58,602 bases of DNA, from the NCBI GenBank assembly GCA_020630955.1, contig JAHDIE010000002.1:140692-199293 (forward strand), given 5' to 3'. Both the position numbers and the translations under genes were made by a program. The notes below the pieces were generated by a model. The model did no database searches, was not told the origin of the DNA, and saw only the letters and a program-made list of their open reading frames with translations. Positions 1 to 10,531 of the stretch are shown piece after piece. This DNA is from Saprospiraceae bacterium. GTDB taxonomy: Bacteria > Bacteroidota > Bacteroidia > Chitinophagales > Saprospiraceae. How positions within the stretch are numbered: position 1 is the stretch's first letter; each line of letters begins with the position of its first letter.

Positions 1-584
1 AAAAGTTCAGGATAATAATCGGTCGACAATAATTTAATTGCGACATCATCCATATCGGCTCCAATTTCATTATCATCAGTAAGAGGTAGGACGATCATTT
101 CTCTTAAATCTGTTTCACTCATATCCCAAAAGAAACTATGATTGTCTGTCCAACCAATGTCATTTAATTGCATTGAATTTCTTTTTGTATCTGTAGAAAC
201 TCCTTCCGAAAATGCTTTGTTATCTGCAAAAGAAAAAGCTTGATCATGGCAACTGGCACAAGAAATATCTTCTAATGCTGAAAGTTTTTTATCATAAAAT
301 AAAACCCTACCAAGGGTAGCCACATTATTATCAATAAATTCAAAGGAAGTACTATCTACTCTTCCAGATCTATAACCAAACCCACCTTCAGGGTCCAAGG
401 TGTCTCCTGCAAAATGTTGCGGAATTTCTATATCTCTATATGGAAATGGGTCTTCAGGAAGAATGGGTTTTTCATTGATTGAGGTAAAGACAAATTGTCC
501 ACTATTGTGGTTTACAGTTTTAAAATTTGATAGGAGAAGAATAAAGCCAAATAGGATAATTGAAAGTGTAATAGTCTTTTTCAT
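1..584 (-). CDS. Di-heme cytochrome c peroxidase (MauG/CcpA family), C-terminus outside the window
   Basis: The reading frame opens with an ATG at 584 and runs off the left edge, so only about 194 N-terminal residues are visible. The start MKKTITLSIILFGFILLL is a signal peptide or membrane anchor, so the protein acts in the periplasm. Residues 109-113 are CASCH, a CxxCH heme-c site, inside the context ISCASCHDQAFSFAD, which is highly characteristic of the first heme domain of bacterial di-heme peroxidases. Family knowledge: these enzymes reduce H2O2 with electrons from small cytochromes, or, in MauG-like branches, carry out other oxidations. The second heme site lies outside the window, so peroxidase and MauG-like roles cannot be told apart. 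It points the same way as fadH, 79 bases away, but no link in function is evident. Confidence 0.85.
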   Translation of the reverse strand, partial: MKKTITLSIILFGFILLLSNFKTVNHNSGQFVFTSINEKPILPEDPFPYRDIEIPQHFAGDTLDPEGGFGYRSGRVDSTSFEFIDNNVATLGRVLFYDKKLSALEDISCASCHDQAFSFADNKAFSEGVSTDTKRNSMQLNDIGWTDNHSFFWDMSETDLREMIVLPLTDDNEIGADMDDVAIKLLSTDYYPEL

Positions 585-663
585 GACATAGAAATTGATC
601 GTTAAGAATGATACTTACCAATGTAATACTCCTAAAATACCAATTTCGTTGCTAAGAAAAGTG

Positions 664-2697
<2,034 letters not shown>

Positions 2698-4506
2698 TTA
2701 TATGATTAATTCATTTTCAAGTTGTAATGTAAGAAATTTCTCATCATCAAAAATGTTTGCGATTCCTTCAATTCTTGATAATTCATATTTGTAAAAGAAT
2801 TTCATGGTATGTATTTTACTTTCGTAAAATTCTTTGCTGTACGTCAATTTATTGGAAATTAAAGCATCTTGTGCAGTGTTTGCCATTTTTAACCATTGCC
2901 ATGCAATGACCAAGGTTGAAAACATTTCCATAAATGGGGTAGCATCCGCCAAATACTTTTCAAATTCACCTTGCATTGCATGTCCAGATATTTTGCCAAG
3001 CACTTTTTCAATGGTTTTCATTCCTCCTGCCAATTGATCAGCGTATGCAGAAAGATTCCCATGTTCTTTGGCTCTATTGATTTCTTTCTGGAATTCGGCA
3101 ACCAGTAGCTGGACAGATTTACCTCCATTCATTGGTATTTTTCTTCCTAATAAATCAAGAGATTGTATGCCAGTTGTGCCTTCGTAGATTGACATTATTC
3201 TGATGTCTCTTAAATATTGTTGAAGAATAAAGTCAGTGCAAAAGCCATATCCGCCTAATATTTGAAGACCAGTATCTACTGCTTGTTTTCCTTTTTCAGA
3301 TGGATAAGTTTTTGCTACTGGAGTGATCAACTCAAGAAGTAATTTTAAATTTTCTTTTGTTTCCTGATCAGCATTATAGCTACTATCGTACAGCGCTGAT
3401 GCCTCATGTATTAATGAAAGAGCACCTTCGGATACTGATTTTTGAAACAGAAGCATTCTTCTGACATCTGCATGTTCAATAATTTTGACTGGATTATTAG
3501 AAGCATCCTTTTTGCCACTAGATTTTATTTTTCTTCCTTGTACTCTTTCATTGGCGTATTGAAGCGATGCATGATAAGCCGCAATTGACACTGCAGTTGC
3601 ATCTCTTCCCACGGAAATTCTTGCCATGTTCATCATTTGAAACATGTATTTAAGACCTTTGTTTTCTTCACCCACTAACCATCCTTGTGTTGTTCCATCT
3701 TCTCCAAAAGCCAAGTGTGTTGTACAATATCCTTTTTGACCCATCTTTTGAAAATCGGCAATGGTTTGCACATTATTAGGGCTTAATGATCCATCCTCAC
3801 CAATTTTTAACTTAGGTACAACAAAAAGTGAAATTCCTTTTGTTCCAGCCGGGGCTCCATCTATCCGTGCAAGAAATAAGTGGATGAAATTTTCTGTAAA
3901 TTCATGATCTCCACCTGAGATAAATATTTTTTGTCCTTTGACATTATAGGAGCCATCTTCATTTGCGGAAGCGGAAGAGGTAATGTCAGAAAGTGAACTT
4001 CCAGCTTGAGGTTCAGTTAGGCACATGGTCCCTGCCCATTGCCCACTGAGCATTTTTTCTACATAAGTTTCTTTCAATGCTTCCGATCCAAAAGTTGTAA
4101 TTAGGGCTGCTGAACCAGTGGTAAGCCCTGGATAACCTGACATGTTATTATTGGCGGTTGACACAATGGTATAAGCTGCATTGATTGCGGATTCAGGAAG
4201 TTGCATCCCTCCATATTTTTCATCAAAGTGACCTCCAATAAGTCCCATTTCACCAAATTCAGTCATGACTTCACCAACCTTTGGGTGAACATGGATTTTC
4301 CCATCTTCATAATAAGCTGGTTTCTCATCCATTTCTCTGAAGATAGGGTAGAGTTCTTTGTCGCAGTAATCTTTTACTCCATCCAAGAGAATATTGATCA
4401 TATCCGCGTCAATGTCTTTGAATCTTTCGGCTTTCAAGATGTCATTGAGTCGATGAACATCATGTAAGATAAATTTTAGTGTTTCGTAGTTAAAATAATT
4501 GTTCAT
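2698..4506 (-). CDS. Acyl-CoA dehydrogenase (long ~600-residue type)
   Basis: This 602-residue FAD enzyme should catalyse alpha,beta-dehydrogenation of an acyl-CoA. LTEPQAGSSLSD (163-174) is the conserved flavin/substrate loop, and IYEGTTGIQ places the probable catalytic base at Glu442. As in other dehydrogenases of about 600 residues, an extra helical domain of roughly 120 residues follows the normal C-terminus. It overlaps the upstream flavoprotein gene by four bases (ATGA) and abuts fadH downstream, so it is translationally coupled to both. Chain-length specificity cannot be read from the sequence. Pairing with FadH fits oxidation of unsaturated or unusual acyl chains. Confidence 0.9.
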   Translation of the reverse strand: MNNYFNYETLKFILHDVHRLNDILKAERFKDIDADMINILLDGVKDYCDKELYPIFREMDEKPAYYEDGKIHVHPKVGEVMTEFGEMGLIGGHFDEKYGGMQLPESAINAAYTIVSTANNNMSGYPGLTTGSAALITTFGSEALKETYVEKMLSGQWAGTMCLTEPQAGSSLSDITSSASANEDGSYNVKGQKIFISGGDHEFTENFIHLFLARIDGAPAGTKGISLFVVPKLKIGEDGSLSPNNVQTIADFQKMGQKGYCTTHLAFGEDGTTQGWLVGEENKGLKYMFQMMNMARISVGRDATAVSIAAYHASLQYANERVQGRKIKSSGKKDASNNPVKIIEHADVRRMLLFQKSVSEGALSLIHEASALYDSSYNADQETKENLKLLLELITPVAKTYPSEKGKQAVDTGLQILGGYGFCTDFILQQYLRDIRIMSIYEGTTGIQSLDLLGRKIPMNGGKSVQLLVAEFQKEINRAKEHGNLSAYADQLAGGMKTIEKVLGKISGHAMQGEFEKYLADATPFMEMFSTLVIAWQWLKMANTAQDALISNKLTYSKEFYESKIHTMKFFYKYELSRIEGIANIFDDEKFLTLQLENELII

Positions 4507-5624
4507 ATCTCTTTAGCTATTTTTATAGAATCAGTATAAATTGTACCTAGGATTCCTCCTAGCTTATAATTGTCAAAACCACAGAAATAGACATTGCTGA
4601 ACTCTCCAGTCCCCTTCCAGGATTTTGGAACTTGGTCTTTATTCAACTGGCTATTTATGTTGGTAAAAAAGTCGTGGATATTTGAAAGGTAACCTGTTGC
4701 TAGGATGAGTTTGCCATACTTTTTGGTGCTGTTATCTAAAAATTTCACTGTGGTCCCATCTATAGATTTAATTCCCTTTTTAATTTTAATTTTTCCTTGC
4801 TTGATTTTTTTTACAGTTCCAAGATCGAGAACAGCTGTTTTTCCAGTTTCTTTTAGTTGTTTTACAACAGAAGACTTTGAGGTTTCTAAGCCATATTTAC
4901 TAAGGTCACCAATGGCTTTATTTTTTACAAAGGTCCCAATTTTATCACCCCATTCAAATGGCAATTTGTCCAGAAGTTTTGCAGACTTTTGTGAAGGTCT
5001 ACCAAATAGATCTCTGGGTGCAATATTGACTATGGATCGCACAGAAAGATCTATGTCTACATTATGATTTGCAAGATCAAGAGCAATTTCTGCTCCGGTA
5101 TTACCCATTCCAACAACAAGTGTCTTCATATTTTGGAATTTGAGAGGATTCTTGTATTCTCTCGAATGGATGATATCTGGATGATCTCTTTCCAGGTTTT
5201 CCCAATTCGGGTATTTGGGTACTCGGTTAATACCTGAGCAGAGAACTACATTTTTGCTTAAGACTTCTCCCTTGTTTGTTTTGATCAACCAAGAAGAATC
5301 TTTCTTATTAATTTTAATTATCTCAGTTCCAAAATGAGGATTGATGTTAAAACGACTTCGATAACATTCCATATAATCCAAAACATCATTTTTTGTTAAA
5401 TAAGTTGGATACTTTTTAGGAATTGGAAAATAAGGAAGATTAGAATAATCTCTAACGGTATGAAGGCAAAGTCGATCATAGTGTTTTTCCCACATTGGAG
5501 CCACCCTAAGTTCTTTTTCATAAATGCTATAATCTTTGCCTAGGTGAGTAAGGGCTCCTGCTACTGCTAATCCTGCTGGACCAGCTCCTATGATGCTAAT
5601 ATTTTCTTTTCTTATCTCATTCAT
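4503..5624 (-). CDS. Flavin-dependent monooxygenase-like NAD(P)-binding protein
   Basis: The protein has 373 residues and two Rossmann motifs: [15 protein letters not shown] near residue 11 for FAD, and VVGMGNTGAEIALDL near residue 170 for NAD(P)H. Between them, HSREYKNPLKFQ occupies the position of the FMO identifier motif. This order is that of class B flavoprotein monooxygenases of the YUCCA/FMO type, and the length fits the short bacterial members. It would act in the cytoplasm and oxygenate a small organic substrate or a carbonyl compound. It sits between a KSTD-like dehydrogenase (its start directly follows that stop) and the acyl-CoA dehydrogenase (4-base overlap). The substrate is unknown; a Baeyer-Villiger or hydroxylation step in a lipid or terpenoid pathway is only a guess from context. 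Confidence 0.75.
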   Translation of the reverse strand: MNEIRKENISIIGAGPAGLAVAGALTHLGKDYSIYEKELRVAPMWEKHYDRLCLHTVRDYSNLPYFPIPKKYPTYLTKNDVLDYMECYRSRFNINPHFGTEIIKINKKDSSWLIKTNKGEVLSKNVVLCSGINRVPKYPNWENLERDHPDIIHSREYKNPLKFQNMKTLVVGMGNTGAEIALDLANHNVDIDLSVRSIVNIAPRDLFGRPSQKSAKLLDKLPFEWGDKIGTFVKNKAIGDLSKYGLETSKSSVVKQLKETGKTAVLDLGTVKKIKQGKIKIKKGIKSIDGTTVKFLDNSTKKYGKLILATGYLSNIHDFFTNINSQLNKDQVPKSWKGTGEFSNVYFCGFDNYKLGGILGTIYTDSIKIAKEI

Positions 5625-7241
5625 TTAGCTGGCTTTTATTGCTTCTGCACAAGTTCTTGCAGTAACGATGCATGCTCCTAAAAAGGTTCCTTCCAATGAT
5701 CTTTTGCCGTGTATTCCTGCTCCTCCAAATCCTGCAGCTTCTCCAATGGCATATAATCCCTTTAATGTCTTTTGCGATTGATTTTGAGTTGGTCTTGAGA
5801 GTACCTGAGATTTTAAATTGGTTTGTATTCCACCCAAAGATTTTCTTGAAAGAATAAATGACCTGATGGCCATAAATGGGCCTGCAGATTGATCCGCTAT
5901 TTTTTGCAGATTGCATGTTCTAGATTTGTCGCCTATCCATTTCCTTGCATTGAGAATGAGCTGATGTTGGATATCAGAATATGGGGGACCAAGATCTATA
6001 TTTCGGTCATAAGCATCAACTGCATCACGCACATTCTTAATATCTACTTTTGCGGGATTTTCTAATTTGTTCATTTTGTCGACAAGGGTATTAAGGTCGT
6101 CGGCAACTACAATATCTTCACAATTTGAGGCCAATAATTTTATAAGTTTTTTGTTTCCAAAGACTATCCCTTTTAAGAATGAAAAAAGTTTCTTGTCTCT
6201 TATAGCTGTGTTATGTTCTGATCCGGAAACTGCTAATTCTTTCAATGCAATTTTCCAATTGAATAGCTGCCAAGAATATTTGTATTCTTGTTTGGTGATT
6301 TGCTCAATCAAATATCTTGTGTCGTATCCGGTAACAAGAGGAATGGGGCCTATTCTTTTTCCTTTGGCATCTAACCAAAGAGCAGATTTACAAGGAACAA
6401 TACTTAGTCCGTGATTTGGCTTTCTAGGTTTATAATGCCTGATTCCCATGGCATAATTCCATTGTTTATCCAAATTAGTAACGTGGCCATTGTTTTTTTG
6501 GATGCTATCATGGAGATCTCCAATGGCATATTTATGGGCACCATTGAGAATTGTTTCTGGTGGACTCCCTAATGTTTTGTCCCAATGCTTTTTTACTTTT
6601 TCTATGCTGCCATTAATCCCTCCAGTGGCAACGATCAAGATTTCTGATTTTATTTCAAAACTTGATATCTCATTTGTTCCATGACAACCAACCACGGTAT
6701 TATTTTCAATGATTAGGTCAAGTACTCGATGATTAAATAGGATACTTAAGTGATTTCTATTTTTGTGATTTAAAAGTATGTGTTTTAATACTTTTATCAA
6801 TTCCCATCCTGTTCCCCATATCATGTGAAATCTTGGTACACTGTTACCATCTTTTTTCATTCCTCTTTCAGTCCAATTTAGGATATTGAAAAATTTTAAT
6901 CCTTGATCTTGAAGCCAGTGGTAGGCTTTCTCAGTACAGTTTTCAATATAATAGTTCGCCCAGCGTTTTCCCCATACTTCGTTTTCTGCGAATTGTGCAT
7001 AATTAAACCAATCTTTTTTAGCCAGTTCGATTGAATCTTTAATGCCGTTTCTTCTTTGATGCTTTGTGTTTACAAAAAATAGACCTCCAAATGCCCACTT
7101 TGCAAGTCCACCAAGTTCTGATGCTTTGTCTCTATCTACCAACAGGACCTTATGACCACTATCTAATAGCTCAATAGCAGCAACAATTCCCGCGATTCCG
7201 CCGCCTACAATGCATATTTGAGTTGAGTAATTAGAGGCCAT
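5625..7241 (-). CDS. FAD-binding dehydrogenase, COG3573/KSTD-like
   Basis: This 538-residue flavoprotein begins with an FAD dinucleotide motif (IVGGGIAGIVAAIEL, about residues 11-25) and keeps the acidic end of the second strand (LLVDRD). Near the C-terminus, GEAAGFGGAGIHGKRSLEGT closely resembles the signature of the COG3573 family, relatives of 3-ketosteroid delta-1-dehydrogenase and fumarate reductase flavoproteins. The known chemistry of relatives is FAD-dependent desaturation. No signal peptide is seen, so it should be cytoplasmic. It is the first gene of the operon with the FMO-like enzyme, acyl-CoA dehydrogenase and FadH. A 65-base gap separates it from the helicase gene, so the operon could have its own promoter. 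The substrate is not identifiable. Confidence 0.75.
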   Translation of the reverse strand: MASNYSTQICIVGGGIAGIVAAIELLDSGHKVLLVDRDKASELGGLAKWAFGGLFFVNTKHQRRNGIKDSIELAKKDWFNYAQFAENEVWGKRWANYYIENCTEKAYHWLQDQGLKFFNILNWTERGMKKDGNSVPRFHMIWGTGWELIKVLKHILLNHKNRNHLSILFNHRVLDLIIENNTVVGCHGTNEISSFEIKSEILIVATGGINGSIEKVKKHWDKTLGSPPETILNGAHKYAIGDLHDSIQKNNGHVTNLDKQWNYAMGIRHYKPRKPNHGLSIVPCKSALWLDAKGKRIGPIPLVTGYDTRYLIEQITKQEYKYSWQLFNWKIALKELAVSGSEHNTAIRDKKLFSFLKGIVFGNKKLIKLLASNCEDIVVADDLNTLVDKMNKLENPAKVDIKNVRDAVDAYDRNIDLGPPYSDIQHQLILNARKWIGDKSRTCNLQKIADQSAGPFMAIRSFILSRKSLGGIQTNLKSQVLSRPTQNQSQKTLKGLYAIGEAAGFGGAGIHGKRSLEGTFLGACIVTARTCAEAIKAS

Positions 7242-7278
7242 ATATATTTTCTATACTCAAAGTAAAGAAAATAAATTC

Positions 7279-7296
7279 AGGATGCCATAAAATCCT
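7279..7296 (-). terminator. Weak hairpin after the helicase gene
   Basis: AGGAT and ATCCT form a 5-bp stem around an 8-base loop, 11 bases past the helicase stop. On the minus strand a T-rich but interrupted stretch follows. It could be a weak terminator that partly separates the helicase from the flavoprotein operon. Confidence 0.3.
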
Positions 7297-7306
7297 AATA
7301 ATTTGT

Positions 7307-9211
7307 CTAATAGGACATGTATTCCCATGCTGAACTATAAGCCTCTATGGTTTCTGCATATTGTTGTAATCTTTGGAAGATGGGGTCTTGTCCTAAGGTC
7401 AGCATATCGCCTACAATAATTAGCTTCTTTTTTGCTCTTGTCATAGCCACATTAAGCCGTCTATGATCAGCAAGAAATCCAATATTTCCCGCTGGATTTG
7501 ATCTTACCATAGATATGTAAATAACATCTTTTTCTTGCCCTTGAAACCCATCAATACTATTTACCTCAACATCTAAATTTTTGAAATGATCATCTGTTTC
7601 GATTTTCTCAATGATCATGCTTACTTGTTCTGCATATGGACTTATTATTCCAATACTGGCACCAAGCATATTTTCTTTACTTTGGTAAATATGTTCAGAA
7701 ATGATAAAATATTCACCTTCATTTTTAAAACTTTTTTGATCTTGATTATACTCCTCTTCATAACCGGTTCCTATCGTGTCAATCAGTTGAAAAGCTTTTT
7801 TGTCTGATCCTAATTTTCTATCTTTTACACTTTCGTGTGATTTTAATTGACCACTATAAAATTCTACATTTGAAAATTGAAGAATTTGGTTGTGCATCCG
7901 ATACTGAGTTTTTAGTATTGTACTAAGCTCTTGGATTGGGGCGAGTAAATCCAAAAGTGTTGTGGAGAGCCCTAAATTTTCTGATTTTCTGCTTTTGACT
8001 GTTGGAGCTAATTGCTTGTGATCTCCTGCTAGTATAACTCTTTTTGCCCTAAGTATTGGATTCCAGCTTTCTGGCTCGAGTGCTTGAGATGCTTCATCTA
8101 TAATGGCAGTGTCAAATTTTATCTGTTCAGTATATTTATTATTAATACCAATCAAAGTAGCGGCCACCACTTGAGCACCATCAAAAATATTTTCTACCAA
8201 TCTTGCCTCAAGTTCATTGGCCCATTGGGCAAGTTCTTTTGATTCTTTAAGCAAAGCCTTTCTTTTGTGATAAGCTTCTTTGTCAAAATTTCTTTTAAAA
8301 GCTTTGGCTTTACGACGCACTTCTGATGCCTTTATTTTTACTTTTTTAATATTACTCCATTCTTTGTTATCTCTGACTTTTTCTTCAATGGTTAGATGGC
8401 TAATTTTTTCTCCAATTCGTGAAAGATTTCCAACCCTGATGACTTTAATATTTATTTTATCCAATAAGTAAGCTAGAAGATCTACAGCGTTATTTGAAGG
8501 GGCAGTAACCAAAATCTTTTTCTCTTTTTGTAAAAGGCATCTCACAAGTGAGATTAAAGTTGTTGTTTTACCCGTACCAGGGGGTCCATGAATTATGTGA
8601 ACAAAAGGAGCTTGTATTGCTTTCTTTATAGATAATTGTTGAGATTCATTCAAATGATTTGGGATGTCAAAAGGATGTCCTGCGTATAGGTCTTGTTGTT
8701 TTGGATATGTTTGATTGTCAATGAATCGCCGAATTTCTTTAATGTGCGGTTGGTCAGTTTTAAGGATTTCATGCAATACCTCAGTCATGACCTTATATGG
8801 TCGTTCGTCATAAATAATTTCAACACCTAACTTGGCATAGTCGGAGATGCTATCCTTTTCGATAATATCATTTTTAAGAATGATATTGATGTAATTCCTT
8901 CTCACAATCGAAACAGTTCCTTTGAACCTTTTGGTTTCATCATCTTCTGCAATAAGTACACAACCAACACCTGTTCGAAACTTAGTTTTAGATCTTGTCA
9001 AAGCCGGAGGCAATTCTAATTGCAATTCAACATATTCTCCTAGAGTGTAGCTTTTTCTTGCAATAGTGACAGGGTATAAAAGAAAACCGGATTCTATTTT
9101 TTCTTTTTTTGTTTTGCTAATTGCAATATTCTCAAAGTAACTTTCTTCGGTTTTTCTTTCTTCTTCTACCGCTAGTATTAGTTGCTTTAATCTTGATTTT
9201 TCTTCAGACAT
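7307..9211 (-). CDS. SF1 DNA/RNA helicase of the UPF1/IGHMBP2/Dna2-like group
   Basis: All core superfamily 1 motifs are present: Walker A GPPGTGKTT (about residues 209-217), Walker B IIDEASQALEP, motif III LAGDHKQLAPT, motif IV QYRMHNQI, and motifs V/VI VNSIDGFQGQEKDVI and RRLNVAMTRAKK. The N-terminal 200 residues resemble the beta-barrel/stalk region of IGHMBP2-type helicases. It should be a cytoplasmic ATP-dependent 5'-3' helicase in nucleic-acid repair or RNA metabolism. I start it at the ATG at 9211 (about 634 residues). A TTG nine bases upstream is the tail of a TAnnTTTG promoter box rather than a likely start. It reads toward the flavoprotein operon but is not obviously related to it in function. 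Confidence 0.9.
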   Translation of the reverse strand: MSEEKSRLKQLILAVEEERKTEESYFENIAISKTKKEKIESGFLLYPVTIARKSYTLGEYVELQLELPPALTRSKTKFRTGVGCVLIAEDDETKRFKGTVSIVRRNYINIILKNDIIEKDSISDYAKLGVEIIYDERPYKVMTEVLHEILKTDQPHIKEIRRFIDNQTYPKQQDLYAGHPFDIPNHLNESQQLSIKKAIQAPFVHIIHGPPGTGKTTTLISLVRCLLQKEKKILVTAPSNNAVDLLAYLLDKINIKVIRVGNLSRIGEKISHLTIEEKVRDNKEWSNIKKVKIKASEVRRKAKAFKRNFDKEAYHKRKALLKESKELAQWANELEARLVENIFDGAQVVAATLIGINNKYTEQIKFDTAIIDEASQALEPESWNPILRAKRVILAGDHKQLAPTVKSRKSENLGLSTTLLDLLAPIQELSTILKTQYRMHNQILQFSNVEFYSGQLKSHESVKDRKLGSDKKAFQLIDTIGTGYEEEYNQDQKSFKNEGEYFIISEHIYQSKENMLGASIGIISPYAEQVSMIIEKIETDDHFKNLDVEVNSIDGFQGQEKDVIYISMVRSNPAGNIGFLADHRRLNVAMTRAKKKLIIVGDMLTLGQDPIFQRLQQYAETIEAYSSAWEYMSY

Positions 9212-9217
9212 AGTTTG

Positions 9218-9225
9218 CAAAACTA
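9218..9225 (-). promoter_or_regulatory. TAnnTTTG box close to the helicase start
   Basis: On the minus strand TAGTTTTG ends six bases before the helicase ATG. It matches the Bacteroidota -7 consensus TAnnTTTG. No TTG at the usual 17-23 base spacing is visible. If used, transcription would start at or just before the ATG. Confidence 0.4.
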
Positions 9226-9249
9226 AACTTTATTTGAAACTAAAATAAT

Positions 9250-9281
9250 AAAGCCAGAATGCTTTAAAGCAATCTGGCTTT
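9250..9281 (-). terminator. Rho-independent terminator of the protease operon
   Basis: AAAGCCAGA and TCTGGCTTT form a 9-bp stem, continued after an A-A mismatch by the self-complementary core TGCTTTAAAGCA. On the minus strand it is followed by a T-rich stretch. It lies 22 bases past the M50-like gene and ends the operon that begins at 15167. Confidence 0.75.
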
Positions 9282-9302
9282 TGCGAATATTTTGTCATTT
9301 TT

Positions 9303-10019
9303 TTATGTGATTGCATCCATATCCAAAAAATCCTCATCGTCAGGGATTATCTTTTCTTGCGCAATTTTATCCCCTGTTTTGAATATGTATCTAAGGTTGT
9401 AGAAAAATAAGAGCAAGGCAATTCCTAACCATATATACATCCATATATTGACAGGTAAAACCTTCATTATTTCTGCATATTTTTTTAGGTCGGAACTAGG
9501 ACCAATATTGAAATCTTGAATTATATATAGAATACTTGCAAGACCAAGGAACATTAGTATTTCTCGCCCCCAATTGGTTTTCCAAATTACAAAAAGTAAG
9601 AATAGACCAAATGCGATAAGAAAGCCCGTAGTAAACATCGAGCTATACAATAATAATCCAATAGAAACCATGGAGATTGCTAAGACCAACAACATTGGAT
9701 TTACAAGTTTTTTAAACTTTGCTCCAATTAGAAATAATAAGTTTCCAAATATTGCGCTACCAATATAACCACCCATAAGAATGACTGCGTGGCTTCCACC
9801 ATATGTTCTGGTGAGACCTGATCCATCTGAGTTAATAGTGATGTCTTCAACTGCACCACCTGTAATCCAAGAACCAACTGCATGACCAAGTTCATGTAAA
9901 TAAGTAACCAACAATATTATTGGTGTTAATATTTTTCTTCCCACATCACCTCCAAAATATCTCAGCCCAATGTAAATAGATAAAAACAAAAGCATTCTTA
10001 ACAAAATGGATTGTCTCAT
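9303..10019 (-). CDS. M50-like intramembrane zinc metalloprotease
   Basis: The 238-residue protein is mostly hydrophobic with about six membrane segments. HELGH at residues 42-46 is the HExxH zinc site placed inside the second membrane segment, and GGYIGSAIFGNLL follows as expected for the M50B-like family (peptidase_M50B). Relatives are predicted site-2-type proteases, though many have no proven substrate. A conserved later Asp-containing motif of classical site-2 proteases is not obvious, so activity is not certain. It is the last gene of an operon with two other predicted peptidases and a DUF1648 protein, followed by a strong hairpin terminator. Confidence 0.75.
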   Translation of the reverse strand: MRQSILLRMLLFLSIYIGLRYFGGDVGRKILTPIILLVTYLHELGHAVGSWITGGAVEDITINSDGSGLTRTYGGSHAVILMGGYIGSAIFGNLLFLIGAKFKKLVNPMLLVLAISMVSIGLLLYSSMFTTGFLIAFGLFLLFVIWKTNWGREILMFLGLASILYIIQDFNIGPSSDLKKYAEIMKVLPVNIWMYIWLGIALLLFFYNLRYIFKTGDKIAQEKIIPDDEDFLDMDAIT

Positions 10020-10041
10020 AACTTAACGAATTGAATTATTT

Positions 10042-10488
10042 TTAATCGTTTAATCTAAATGTCTTAAACAATAAGATTATTAAATAAAGAACAACAGAAA
10101 CAAAAAGAATGGTTCCATATTTTTCAGAAGATGTCACTGCGCAAAGAATTATAACCAAGCTCAATATAAGTAATAAGCCGGTGGTTATCATATTGATAAA
10201 GGCTCCAAGTTCCATGCTTTTTTTATATAGAATAGGAGCATTCTCTTTTGTTATTTTTTGACTATAATTGTGAAGGTGGGGATGTTTAGATGAAGACTTT
10301 ATAATAAAATATACTAGGGTGCTTAAAATCGGGATGGACCAAAGAATCGATTTCGGGCCTGTCCCATCAATATTCCCCTTGATACCGAAATGAGTCGGGA
10401 TAATTTCAGGTAGAAAACTAAATGAAATACCAACCAGTACAAAATTAAGAACTAAAAAAATAAACGCCAATAAGTGATACTTACTCAT
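10042..10488 (-). CDS. DUF1648-domain membrane protein
   Basis: A small integral membrane protein of about 148 residues with roughly four membrane segments. The segment PTHFGIKGNIDGTGPK after the first helix is the DUF1648 signature, also found at the N-terminus of SdpI immunity/signalling proteins. I choose the ATG at 10488, which puts the first membrane helix at the N-terminus as in the family. A GTG at 10530, two bases from the preceding stop, would add 14 polar residues and is possible if translation is coupled. Its role is unknown; it lies between a secreted metalloprotease and an M50-like protease. Confidence 0.65.
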   Translation of the reverse strand: MSKYHLLAFIFLVLNFVLVGISFSFLPEIIPTHFGIKGNIDGTGPKSILWSIPILSTLVYFIIKSSSKHPHLHNYSQKITKENAPILYKKSMELGAFINMITTGLLLILSLVIILCAVTSSEKYGTILFVSVVLYLIILLFKTFRLND

Positions 10489-10531
10489 GGCTTTACTTTC
10501 TTCAATATTTATTTTTACTCGTGAATTCACT

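Noticed and set aside
5617-5916. Minus-strand 99-codon frame
   Set aside because: It is a shifted frame within the FAD dehydrogenase gene, which carries the conserved C-terminal motif in the other frame.
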